From Streptomyces pactum (lineage in GTDB: Bacteria > Actinomycetota > Actinomycetes > Streptomycetales > Streptomycetaceae), in the NCBI RefSeq assembly GCF_002005225.1, contig NZ_CP019724.1, positions 6,707,001 through 6,771,000 on the forward strand: a stretch of 64,000 bases of DNA, given 5' to 3'. Positions 51,631-60,822 of this stretch are shown here, in pieces. The translations under genes and the position numbers were made by a program. Below the pieces are notes generated by a model that saw only the letters and a list, made by a program, of their open reading frames with translations, had not been told where the DNA came from and ran no database searches. Numbering within the stretch: position 1 is the first letter of the stretch; each line of letters begins with the position of its first letter.

Positions 51631-53297
51631 CCGGCTCCCGTTACGCGGCCAAGCCCTGGCTGGACCTGCTGACCGACGCCCAGAAGGCGCCGCTCGACCC
51701 GGACGCCTCCCTGGTGCACGCCCTGCGCCGGGCCGCCGCCGAGGCCCCCGACCGCGCCTTCCTCGCCTACTTCGACGGCCGCCTCACCTACCGCGAGGTG
51801 GACGAACTGAGCGACTCCGTCGCCGGGCACCTCGCCGCGCGCGGCCTGGAGCGCGGCGAGCGGGTCGCGGTCCTGCTGCAGAACTCCCCGCACTTCGTGC
51901 TCGCCGTCCTCGGGGCGTGGAAGGCGGGGGCGGTCGTCGTGCCCGTCAACCCCATGTACAAGTCGGGGGAGGTCGGCCACGTCCTACGGGACGGGGAGGT
52001 GGCCGCGCTGATCTGCTCAGACCGGGCCTGGGAGTCCTACCTGCGCGAGACGGCGGCCGGCACGCCCGTACGGATCGCCCTCACCGGGTGTGAGTTGGAC
52101 TTCCAGACCCGCCAGGACGCGCGCGTGCTGTCCTTCGAGCGGCTGCCCCGCGCCACCGACGCCGACGACCTCGCCCAGGCGGCCCGCGCCGGACACCAGG
52201 CCCCGGCCGGCCGTGACCCGGAGCCCGGTGACACCGCGCTCATCAGCTACACCTCGGGCACCAGCGGCAAGCCCAAGGGCGCCACCAACACGCACCGCAA
52301 CATCATGTACAACGCGGAGCGGCAGCGCACCGGGCTCGGCCTGCCCGAGGCGCCGGTCTACTTCGCGCTGGCGCCGCTGTTCCACATCACCGGCATGGTC
52401 TGCGAGTTCGGGGCGTGCCTGAACAGCGTGGGCACGCTCGTCCTGGCGTACCGCTTCGAGGCGGGCGTCGTGCTGGACGCCTTTGCCGAGCACCGGCCGC
52501 ACTACACGGTCGGTCCGTCCACCGCCTTCATGGCACTGGCCGCCCACCCGTCGGTCACCCCCGAGCACTTCGCCTCCTTCGCGAACATCTCCTCCGGCGG
52601 CGCGCCGCTGCCCCCGGCCCTGGTGGAGAAGTTCCGCGCGGGCTTCGGGCCGTACATCCGCAACGGCTACGGGCTCACCGAGTGCACCGCACCCTGCGCC
52701 TCGGTCCCGCCGCACCTGGAGGCGCCCGTCGACCCGCTCTCCGGGACCCTCGCCGTCGGCGTCCCCGGCCCCGAGACCGATGTCCGGATCGTCGACGAGC
52801 AGGGCGCCGAGGTCCCCTTCGGGGAGCAGGGCGAGATCGTCGTCAGCGGACCGCAGGTCGTCCCCGGCTACTGGCGGCGCCCCGACGCCACCGCCGAGAC
52901 CTTCCCTGGCGGCGAGCTGCGCACCGGCGACGTCGGCTTCATGGACGCCCAGGGATGGCTCTACGTCGTCGACCGCAAGAAGGACATGATCAACGCCTCC
53001 GGCTTCAAGGTCTGGCCGCGCGAGGTCGAGGACGTGCTCTACACCCACCCGGCGGTGCGCGAGGCCGCCGTCGTCGGCGTGCCCGACGGGTACCGGGGGG
53101 AGACCGTCAAGGCGTACATCAGCCTCCGTCCGGGTGCCGAGACGGCCCCGGACGCACTCGCCGCCTACTGCGAGGAGAGACTGGCCGCGTACAAGTATCC
53201 GCGCCAGGTGGAGATCCTGCCCGACCTGCCGAAGACGGCGAGTGGGAAGATCCTCCGTCGGGAACTGCGTTCCCGTACGCACCAGGACGGACAGTGA
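51627..53297 (+). CDS. Acyl-CoA synthetase (AMP-binding)
   Basis: A 556-residue ANL-family ligase activating a carboxylic acid with ATP and CoA. P-loop YTSGTSGKPKGAT (about 207-219), A5 NGYGLTECT, A8 DVGFMDAQGWLYVVDRKKDM and the catalytic Lys in KTASGKILRR. Length and A8 suit medium- to long-chain fatty or aromatic acids. ATG overlaps the SDR stop. It belongs to a TetR-controlled operon facing an acyl-CoA dehydrogenase/kinase pair with a related operator. Confidence 0.9.
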   Translation: MTGSRYAAKPWLDLLTDAQKAPLDPDASLVHALRRAAAEAPDRAFLAYFDGRLTYREVDELSDSVAGHLAARGLERGERVAVLLQNSPHFVLAVLGAWKAGAVVVPVNPMYKSGEVGHVLRDGEVAALICSDRAWESYLRETAAGTPVRIALTGCELDFQTRQDARVLSFERLPRATDADDLAQAARAGHQAPAGRDPEPGDTALISYTSGTSGKPKGATNTHRNIMYNAERQRTGLGLPEAPVYFALAPLFHITGMVCEFGACLNSVGTLVLAYRFEAGVVLDAFAEHRPHYTVGPSTAFMALAAHPSVTPEHFASFANISSGGAPLPPALVEKFRAGFGPYIRNGYGLTECTAPCASVPPHLEAPVDPLSGTLAVGVPGPETDVRIVDEQGAEVPFGEQGEIVVSGPQVVPGYWRRPDATAETFPGGELRTGDVGFMDAQGWLYVVDRKKDMINASGFKVWPREVEDVLYTHPAVREAAVVGVPDGYRGETVKAYISLRPGAETAPDALAAYCEERLAAYKYPRQVEILPDLPKTASGKILRRELRSRTHQDGQ

Positions 53298-53321
53298 ACG
53301 GACAGTGAAACGGAAAGGCAG

Positions 53322-53924
53322 GTGACGGCAGTGCCCAGGACCACGGACGGGGACGGCACTCCGGTGCCGCAGCGGCTCCTGGCCGCCGCCACCCGGCTCT
53401 TCGCGGAGCAGGGCTACGACCGCACCTCGGTACAGGAGATCGTGGAGGCGGCCGGCGTCACCAAGGGCGCGCTGTACCACTACTTCGGCTCCAAGGACGA
53501 CCTCCTGCACGAGGTCTACGCGCGCGTGCTGCGCCTCCAGCAGGAGCGCCTGGACGCCTTCGCGGACTCCGACGAGCCGGTCGAGAAGCGGGTGCGGGAC
53601 GCCGCGGCCGACGTCGTCGTCACCACCATCGACAACCTCGACGACGCGTCGATCTTCTTCCGCTCCATGCACCAGCTCAGCCCGGAGAAGAACAAGCAGG
53701 TGCGCGCGGAGCGCCGGCGCTACCACGAACGCTTCCGCGCGCTCATCGAGGAGGGCCAGCGGGCCGGCGTCTTCACCAAGGAGTCCCCGGCCGACCTGGT
53801 GGTGGACTACCACTTCGGCTCCGTCCACCACCTCTCCACCTGGTACCGCCCCGACGGCCCGCTCAGCCCGCAGGAGGTCGCCGACCATCTGGCCGACCTG
53901 CTGCTGCGGGCCCTGCGCCCGTGA
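53322..53924 (+). CDS. TetR-family regulator, likely controlling both flanking operons
   Basis: A 200-residue repressor with HTH TSVQEIVEAAGVTKGALYHYFGSK (key helix near residues 40-55) and a C-terminal domain of the TetR_C_33/FadR-like type. It starts with GTG 53322, or GTG 53331. It is the third gene of the SDR/synthetase operon, so it probably binds site C upstream and, by the same motif, site D before the kinase/dehydrogenase operon. It is followed by a strong terminator. Confidence 0.87.
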   Translation: MTAVPRTTDGDGTPVPQRLLAAATRLFAEQGYDRTSVQEIVEAAGVTKGALYHYFGSKDDLLHEVYARVLRLQQERLDAFADSDEPVEKRVRDAAADVVVTTIDNLDDASIFFRSMHQLSPEKNKQVRAERRRYHERFRALIEEGQRAGVFTKESPADLVVDYHFGSVHHLSTWYRPDGPLSPQEVADHLADLLLRALRP

Positions 53925-54080
53925 GGTGATCGGCCAGGGCCGCCGCCGCGGGACCGCGCGGCCGCGGCCCCGCCCGGCCGGGACGACGGTGCGGCCCGGC
54001 GCCGGCCGCCGGATCTCCGCACACGGCGGCCGGCGAGACATCCCCCAGGCCCCCGGCCGGAGGGTGCCGGGCCGGCGCGC

Positions 54081-54114
54081 GCACGGGGGACACCGGCTTC
54101 CGCGTCCCCCGTGC
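54081..54114. terminator. Bidirectional terminator hairpin
   Basis: GCACGGGGGAC (54081-54091) and GTCCCCCGTGC (54104-54114), perfect 11-bp arms with a 12-nt loop, between the convergent TetR and acyl-CoA dehydrogenase genes. The rest of the 218-bp gap holds nothing I can name. Confidence 0.8.
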
Positions 54115-54142
54115 ACCGTGCCCCTGCCGGGGAGAGCGCCGC

Positions 54143-55357
<1,215 letters not shown>

Positions 55358-55363
55358 GACGGG

Positions 55364-56386
55364 TCAGCCTTCCTGAAGGGTGGTCAGGCCGTGCTCGATG
55401 AAGACGGGGACGAGGTCGCCGATGCGGTCGAAGCCGCGGCCGACCGTCTGGCCCAGCGTGTAGCGGTAGTGGATGCCCTCCAGGATCACGGCGAGCTTGA
55501 ACCAGGCGAACGCCGTGTACCAGGCGACGGCGGACACGTCGCGCCCCGAGCGCGCGGCGTACCGCTCGATCAGCTCGGCCGGGGCGGGGTGGCCGGGGGC
55601 CTGGGCCGTGGTGGAGACGGGGGAGTCGGGCATGCCGAGGGGCATGCTGTACATCACCAGCAGGCCGAGGTCGGTGAGTGGGTCGCCGAGGGTGGACATC
55701 TCCCAGTCGAGGATCGCGTTGATCTCGTCGTCGCCGCCGATCAGCACGTTGTCCAGGCGGTAGTCGCCGTGCACGACGGTCGGGGCGGGGGAGCGGGGCA
55801 GCTCCCGGCCGAGGGTGGCGTGCAGCTCGTCGATGCCGGCCAGGTCGCGGTTGCGGGAGGCGTCCAGTTGCTTGGCCCAGCGGCGGAGCTGGCGATCCAG
55901 GAAGCCCTCGGGGCGGCCGAAGTCGCCCAGGCCGACGGCGGCGGGGTCCACCGCGTGCAGTCCGACGAGCGTGTCGACCAGGTTCAGCACCGCGGCCCGG
56001 GTGCGCTCGGGGCCGAGCGGGGCGAGCTGGTCGGCGGTGCGGTACGGGGTGCCCTCGACGAACTCCATGACGTAGAAGGGCGACCCGAGGACCTCCTCGT
56101 CCTCGCAGAGGAGGACCGGGCGCGGTACCGGCACGTCCGTCGGGTGCAGGGCGTCGATGACGCGGTGCTCGCGCCTCATGTCGTGCGCGGTGGCCAGGAC
56201 GTGGCCGAGCGGGGGGCGTCGTACGACCCAGCGCGCGGTACCGTCCGAGACCGCGTAGGTGAGGTTCGACCGTCCGCCCTCGATCAGCCGGCCGGACAGC
56301 GGGCCGGTCACCAGGCCGGGACGCTCGCGGTCGAGCAGGCCGCGCAACCGGTCGAGATCGAGTCCGGGCGGGTGGTCGGGGCTCAT
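55364..56386 (-). CDS. APH-family kinase, ACAD11 N-terminal/LvaA-like
   Basis: A 340-residue phosphotransferase of the aminoglycoside/choline kinase fold. Catalytic loop VVHGDYRLDNVLI and metal-binding ILDWEMSTLGDPLTDL. It is not a resistance enzyme by neighbourhood: it belongs to the group that phosphorylates the hydroxyl of 4-hydroxyacyl-CoA (human ACAD10/11, Pseudomonas LvaA), letting the dehydrogenase remove it. First gene of the two-gene operon, with operator D 41 bp before its ATG. Confidence 0.88.
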   Translation of the reverse strand: MSPDHPPGLDLDRLRGLLDRERPGLVTGPLSGRLIEGGRSNLTYAVSDGTARWVVRRPPLGHVLATAHDMRREHRVIDALHPTDVPVPRPVLLCEDEEVLGSPFYVMEFVEGTPYRTADQLAPLGPERTRAAVLNLVDTLVGLHAVDPAAVGLGDFGRPEGFLDRQLRRWAKQLDASRNRDLAGIDELHATLGRELPRSPAPTVVHGDYRLDNVLIGGDDEINAILDWEMSTLGDPLTDLGLLVMYSMPLGMPDSPVSTTAQAPGHPAPAELIERYAARSGRDVSAVAWYTAFAWFKLAVILEGIHYRYTLGQTVGRGFDRIGDLVPVFIEHGLTTLQEG

Positions 56387-56426
56387 CGTCGCTCCTACGG
56401 GCAGGTGAACAGTACCCGACTCATGA

Positions 56427-56442
56427 TGCCGACCGGTCGGTA
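56427..56442. promoter_or_regulatory. TetR-type operator, site D
   Basis: TGCCGACCGGTCGGTA: the core CCGACCGGTCGG is a perfect palindrome and 15 of 16 positions match TACCGACCGGTCGGTA. It lies upstream of the kinase/dehydrogenase operon. Confidence 0.75.
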
Positions 56443-56487
56443 TGCCGTCCAGTGGGGGAGCGGAACGTGATCGGCGCCACGATAGGC

Positions 56488-56524
56488 CGACAGCTCCCGG
56501 CGCGGGAGTGCGCGGGAGCTGTCG
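56488..56524 (-). terminator. Hairpin after the His-rich protein gene
   Basis: CGACAGCTCCCG (56488-56499) and CGGGAGCTGTCG (56513-56524), perfect 12-bp arms with a 13-nt loop, beginning 31 bp downstream of the His-rich gene stop. Confidence 0.75.
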
Positions 56525-56554
56525 GGTGGGCCGTGGGGAGCGGGCCGCCGTCGG

Positions 56555-56851
56555 TCAGTGGTCGTCCCAGTGGCCGTCGTGGGCGGCGTGGCGGTGGCCG
56601 TCGTGCAGGTAGTCCACGTGGTCGCCGTGGCGCACGCCCGGGTGTCCGCAGTCTTCGCCGTGCCGGTGGTCGTGGCTCTGGTGCGCGGTGTGCCCGGAGG
56701 GCTCGCACTCGTCCCAGTGGCCGCCGTGCCGCCGGTGCAGGTGCCCGTCGTGCGCGTAGTCGACGTGGTCGCCGTGGGGGACCTCCGCGTGGCCGCAGTC
56801 CGGGCCGTGGGCGTGGTCGTGTGCGGTGTGTTCCTGGTGGAGAGTGGTCAT
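56555..56851 (-). CDS. Duplicated His-rich metal-binding protein
   Basis: A 98-residue cytoplasmic protein made of two similar halves (about residues 12-50 and 59-97). Each contains a CGH followed by HGDHVDY, HDGH and H-GHWD, so His, Cys and Asp make up a large share. It should bind several zinc, nickel or copper ions as a store or chaperone. It ends with its own terminator. ATG 56851 (MTTLHQEHTAHDHAHG) is chosen over an upstream ATG in the divergent promoter. Regulation by metal is likely but no known box is recognised. Confidence 0.8.
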   Translation of the reverse strand: MTTLHQEHTAHDHAHGPDCGHAEVPHGDHVDYAHDGHLHRRHGGHWDECEPSGHTAHQSHDHRHGEDCGHPGVRHGDHVDYLHDGHRHAAHDGHWDDH

Positions 56852-56924
56852 GGCCCTCACCTTATCGGTGCATATCCTGACATTCAGCTTGCGCGGTCTC
56901 CGGGTACCCCGGAGGGTCGGTGCC

Positions 56925-57857
56925 ATGAAGGCGATCAGTTACGCACGGTACGGCGGTCCCGAGGTCCTGGAGTACGGGGACGTCCCGGATCCGCCGGTCG
57001 GGCCCGACTCGGTGCTCGTGAAGGTGCGGGCCGCAGCCGTCAATCCCGTCGACTGGAAGTGCCGCGACGGCCACCTCGACGCCATCCTCCAGCCCGTCTT
57101 CCCCGTGGTCCCGGGATGGGACGTCTCGGGGGTCGTCGTGCAGCCCGGGGCCTCGGTCACGGAGTTCGCCGTCGGTGACGAGGTCATCGGCTACGTCCGT
57201 GAGGACTTCCTTTCCCGGGGGACCTTCGCCGAGTACGTGGCGGCGCCCGTGCGCACCCTCGCGCGCAAGCCGCGCAATCTCACCTACGAGGAGGCGGCCG
57301 GGCTGCCGCTGACCGGGCTGACCGCCTACCAGGTGCTGGTGAAGGCGCTGGAGGTGAAGCGGGGCGAGACCGTGCTCGTGCACGCCGCCGCGGGCGGGGT
57401 CGGCTCGATCGCGGTGCAGCTCGGGCGGCATCTGGGGGCCCGGGTCATCGGCACGGCGAGTGAGCACAACCACGACTTCGTGCGGAGGCTGGGCGGGGAA
57501 CCGGTGACGTACGGGCAGGGGCTGGCCGAGCGGATGCGGGGGCTGGCGCCCGAGGGGGTGGACGCGGTGTTCGACACGGTCGGCGGCGAGACGCTGAGGA
57601 TCTCGGCGAACCTGCTGGCCACCGACGGCCGCCTCGTCTCCGTCGCCGACGCGGACGTCGTCGACTACGGGGGGCGGTACTCCTTCGTGCGCCCCGACGC
57701 GGAGGACCTGCTGCGATTGAGTGAGCTGGCGGAGCAGGGGGTCGTGTCCGTGCACGTGTCGGAGACGTTCCCCCTGGAGCGGGCGGCGGACGCGCACCGG
57801 CGGAACCAGGAGGGGCGTACGCGGGGGAAGATCGTGGTGACGGTGGACTGGGAGTAG
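56925..57857 (+). CDS. Zeta-crystallin-like quinone oxidoreductase
   Basis: A 310-residue MDR-family NADPH oxidoreductase without zinc ligands. N-terminal GroES-like fold; AAAVNPVDWKCRDGHLD is the catalytic segment of the quinone reductase group; nucleotide motif VLVHAAAGGVGSIAVQLG near 150. It reduces quinones or enones one or two electrons at a time. RBS GGAGGG 8 bp before ATG. Divergent from the His-rich gene; the 73-bp shared gap has no clear operator. Confidence 0.88.
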   Translation: MKAISYARYGGPEVLEYGDVPDPPVGPDSVLVKVRAAAVNPVDWKCRDGHLDAILQPVFPVVPGWDVSGVVVQPGASVTEFAVGDEVIGYVREDFLSRGTFAEYVAAPVRTLARKPRNLTYEEAAGLPLTGLTAYQVLVKALEVKRGETVLVHAAAGGVGSIAVQLGRHLGARVIGTASEHNHDFVRRLGGEPVTYGQGLAERMRGLAPEGVDAVFDTVGGETLRISANLLATDGRLVSVADADVVDYGGRYSFVRPDAEDLLRLSELAEQGVVSVHVSETFPLERAADAHRRNQEGRTRGKIVVTVDWE

Positions 57858-57885
57858 CGGGGCGGGGCGCGTCCCGGGCGCCCTC

Positions 57886-57903
57886 GTCTCCCGGCTCAGG
57901 AGA

Positions 57904-57904
<1 letters not shown>
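57886..57904. terminator. Short hairpin between convergent genes
   Basis: GTCTCC (57886-57891) and GGAGAC (57899-57904), 6-bp arms with a 7-nt loop, touching the stop codon of the DUF202 gene. Weak on its own. Confidence 0.4.
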
Positions 57905-58296
<392 letters not shown>

Positions 58297-58298
58297 GG

Positions 58299-58691
58299 TC
58301 AGCCCTCCCAGCCGACGAGGACCACGACGACCATCGCCACGGCGACCACGGCGACGACCAGGCTGAGCAGGGCCGGGAAGCGGGAGACGGGCAGATCCTC
58401 GCCGCGCCGCATGGCCCGTTCGCAGCGCACCCAGTGGTTCACGGCGCGCAGCGAGCACAGCACGCCGGCCGCGAGCAGCGCGAGTGCGAGCCCCACCCGC
58501 CAGCCCCAGCGCAGGTCGGGCAGGAACTGGTCCACCGCGAACCCCCCGCCCACCAGGGCGAGAGCGGTGCGCAACCAGGCCAGGAAGGTGCGCTCGTTCG
58601 CCAGGGAGAACCGGTAGTCGGGGGTGCCGCCCTCCTGCCGGATCTCCTCGGGCGCGAACCAGAGTCGGGCGTTCCGCACGAATTCGATCAC
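58299..58691 (-). CDS. DUF202/YidH-family membrane protein
   Basis: A 130-residue protein with the DUF202 signature FSLANERTFLAWLRTALALVGGG near residues 27-48 (key LANERTFLAWLRT) and three membrane helices. YidH-like proteins are of unknown function. First gene of the DUF202 pair. ATG 58691 starts MIEFVRNARLWFAPEE; upstream DNA has no other start. Confidence 0.85.
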   Translation of the reverse strand: MIEFVRNARLWFAPEEIRQEGGTPDYRFSLANERTFLAWLRTALALVGGGFAVDQFLPDLRWGWRVGLALALLAAGVLCSLRAVNHWVRCERAMRRGEDLPVSRFPALLSLVVAVVAVAMVVVVLVGWEG

Positions 58692-58888
58692 GCGGGGACC
58701 CTATCGGGCGGTTGCGGGATGTCCGCGGCGGCCTGCGCGGGTTCGGTGGGTGCGCGCAGCGCGGTTCGCTTTGCCGGAGGCCGGCCGGGCCGCGCCGGGG
58801 GAGGGGGCGGCGGTGCCCCGTGGCGCCGGGCGTGCGGCCGGCCCCGCAGTCCACGCCCGCCCCGCCGATGCCGGGCCGTGTCACCCGC

Positions 58889-58952
58889 ACCGGCCTGCCC
58901 CTACACCGGCCTGCCCTCGCGCCGGCCTGCCCCTACACCGGCCCGCCCCCGC
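58889..58952. repeat. Four 16-bp tandem repeats in a 312-bp gap
   Basis: ACCGGCCTGCCCCTAC, ACCGGCCTGCCCTCGC, GCCGGCCTGCCCCTAC and ACCGGCCCGCCCCCGC lie head to tail. The gap 58692-59003 between the DUF202 gene and the Nudix gene otherwise holds only GC-rich DNA without a supported gene. Confidence 0.85.
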
Positions 58953-59003
58953 ACCTGGCGCACCGGCAACCGGCGGCGGGGGAACGTCACCGGCGGGGGA
59001 GCG

Positions 59004-59513
59004 TCACCCCCGCCGAGCCCGCAGCCGCGCGTACGCCGCCAGCCCGTCCGGCACCCACTCCCACTCCCCGAGCCGCCGTTCCACCTCCGCCTCCGTGAGG
59101 AACCCGTGCCAGGCCACCTCCTCCACCTGTGGAGCGACCGGCCCCTCGCACCGCGCCTCGTACACCGCCGACCACCAGGTCCGCCCGGCGCCGTCGTCGT
59201 ACAGGAACTTGAAGAGGCGCTCCGGGCGCGGCAGCCCGGTCACCCCCAGTTCCTCCTCCGCCTCCCGCAGCGCCGCGTCGTCGTAGGACTCGCCCGCGCC
59301 GACCACCCCGCCGACGAACATGTCGTACAGGGAGGGGAACACCAGCTTCGTCGCCGTGCGGCGGTGGACGAAGACGCGTCCTTCGGCGTCCCGGGTCCAC
59401 ACGAACACGCAGCGGTGGCGCAGCCCCTGGGCGTACGCGTCGCCCCGCCGGGCCTGACCGGTGACGCGGTCGTTCTCGTCGACGATGTCGAGGATCTCGT
59501 CAGCAGCGCTCAT
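59004..59513 (-). CDS. Nudix hydrolase
   Basis: A 169-residue Nudix enzyme of the isopentenyl-diphosphate isomerase-like/YfcD group. The Nudix box GAGESYDDAALREAEEELG follows FPSLYDMFVGGVV; the N-terminus EILDIVDENDRVTGQARR and HRCVFVWTRD fit. It hydrolyses nucleoside-diphosphate-linked compounds; the substrate is unknown. ATG 59513 (MSAADE) is preferred to an ATG 9 bp upstream. Confidence 0.88.
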   Translation of the reverse strand: MSAADEILDIVDENDRVTGQARRGDAYAQGLRHRCVFVWTRDAEGRVFVHRRTATKLVFPSLYDMFVGGVVGAGESYDDAALREAEEELGVTGLPRPERLFKFLYDDGAGRTWWSAVYEARCEGPVAPQVEEVAWHGFLTEAEVERRLGEWEWVPDGLAAYARLRARRG

Positions 59514-59642
59514 GGCGTACATCCAAGCAGCGGCCGCTCCGGACGGGCGCCACGTCCGGGTGCGGTGAGCGACAAGTCCCTTTTCCGCCAGGCGAGTTGA
59601 CGCGTGTAACGACGGGCCGGGCCTTGACGGAAAGCGTTGGCT

Positions 59643-59681
59643 GCCGGTTTGCTGTGCGTGATCAGTTCATGGCAAACCGGC
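59643..59681. promoter_or_regulatory. Perfect 10-bp inverted repeat upstream of the 59721 gene
   Basis: GCCGGTTTGC (59643-59652) and GCAAACCGGC (59672-59681), perfect arms with a 19-bp centre. It ends 39 bp before the GTG start. TTGACG at 59597 and 59624 could be -35 boxes just upstream. Confidence 0.5.
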
Positions 59682-59720
59682 TACGACGACCTACCGCGTC
59701 GCGTGAGGAAGTTTCCCGCG

Positions 59721-60671
59721 GTGTCCCCACCTCCGCCTCCCCTCGGCCGCGGCCGCAAACGCGCGGCCCAGGCCTTCGACGACGCCCTCGACGACGCCGA
59801 ACTCGTCGCCGTACGCGCCGCCCTGGCCCAGGGGCGCTGGCAGTCCGCCCGCTCCCTGCTGGTCCACACGGGCGACGACTGGGACCGCCGCGGGCACCGG
59901 GTGACCGTGCTCGCCAAGGAGCCCCACAGCGCCCCCTGGGCCCGCGAGTGGCTGCTCGCCGAACCCGATTCCGCCGACGCCTCCGTACTCCTCGCCCTCG
60001 CGCTGGTCCACCGCGCGCTGCGCGGCAAGGAGAAGCCGGACCGGGTGCGCGAGACGTGCCGGGACGCCGCCGCGCTCGTCCCGGACGACCCCACGCCCTG
60101 GCTCGGCCTCCTCATGCTGGAGCGTTCGCTCGGTGCCGTCGACGAGGCCGTGCGGGTCTTCGAGGCGGTGCGGGCGCGCTACGCCGACCACCACCACGCC
60201 CATCACCTGATGGTGGCCCGGCTCGCCGAACGCGGCGGCGACGGCGGTTCCGATCCCCTGCACGAGGTGTACGACTTCGCCAACTGGGCGGCCGAACAGG
60301 CCCCCGCCGACTCCCCGCTGGCCATCCTCCCGGTCGTCGCGCACGCCGAGCGCTACCGCGTGCTCGCCGCCGCCGGCCACGCGTCCGCCGACCCGGGCGC
60401 CTCGGGCCACTGGGTCGGCCGCCGCGCCCGGCTGGTGATGAAGGCGGCCTTCGACTGGTGGCTGGAGTGGGAGCAGGACGGCCACCCGCGCCGGCTGATC
60501 GACCTCAACTTCCTGGCCCACGCCAAAGCGTGCGAGGGCCGCGGCGCCGAGGCCGCCGCCCTGTTCCACCGCATCGGCGAACACGTCACGCCCGCCCCGT
60601 GGTCCTACCCCGACCGTGACCCGTACCCAGCCTTCCGGGCCGCCCGCGCGAGCGCGCTCGGCACCGCCTGA
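59721..60671 (+). CDS. Hypothetical helical-repeat protein
   Basis: A 316-residue protein with TPR-like helix pairs: LAQGRWQSARSLLVHTGDDWDRRG, VLLALALVHRAL, LGLLMLERSLGAVDEAVRVF and FLAHAKACEGRGAEAAALFH. It has no membrane helix or signal. The family is common in Streptomyces by my recollection but unnamed. GTG 59721 with GAGGAAG upstream is preferred to an ATG 84 bp earlier, whose extension is outside the conserved helix pattern. Confidence 0.75.
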   Translation: MSPPPPPLGRGRKRAAQAFDDALDDAELVAVRAALAQGRWQSARSLLVHTGDDWDRRGHRVTVLAKEPHSAPWAREWLLAEPDSADASVLLALALVHRALRGKEKPDRVRETCRDAAALVPDDPTPWLGLLMLERSLGAVDEAVRVFEAVRARYADHHHAHHLMVARLAERGGDGGSDPLHEVYDFANWAAEQAPADSPLAILPVVAHAERYRVLAAAGHASADPGASGHWVGRRARLVMKAAFDWWLEWEQDGHPRRLIDLNFLAHAKACEGRGAEAAALFHRIGEHVTPAPWSYPDRDPYPAFRAARASALGTA

Positions 60672-60691
60672 CACCCCGACGAATCAGACGC

Positions 60692-60799
60692 ACACGACGT
60701 ACACGACGTACACGACGTACACGACGTACACGACGTACACGACGCACACGACGTACACGACGTACACGACGCACACGACGCACACGACGCACACGACGT
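60692..60799. repeat. 9-bp minisatellite (12 units) before the amino acid permease
   Basis: Twelve exact-length head-to-tail copies of ACACGACGT, four of them ending in C in place of T. They lie 20 bp after the upstream gene and end 23 bp before the permease ATG, so they probably make up the mRNA leader. A frame through the array would give Thr-Thr-Tyr repeats, but has no RBS. Confidence 0.95.
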
Positions 60800-60822
60800 A
60801 CAGGAAAGAAGGGCGTCCTCCG

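Noticed and set aside
55364..56386. Aminoglycoside resistance gene
   Set aside because: The fold is shared, but pairing with an ACAD10/11-type dehydrogenase and the family motifs point to acyl-CoA metabolism.
60616..60822. N-terminal extension of the permease with Thr-Thr-Tyr repeats
   Set aside because: No RBS at the upstream ATG, which lies within the preceding gene; a good RBS precedes ATG 60823.
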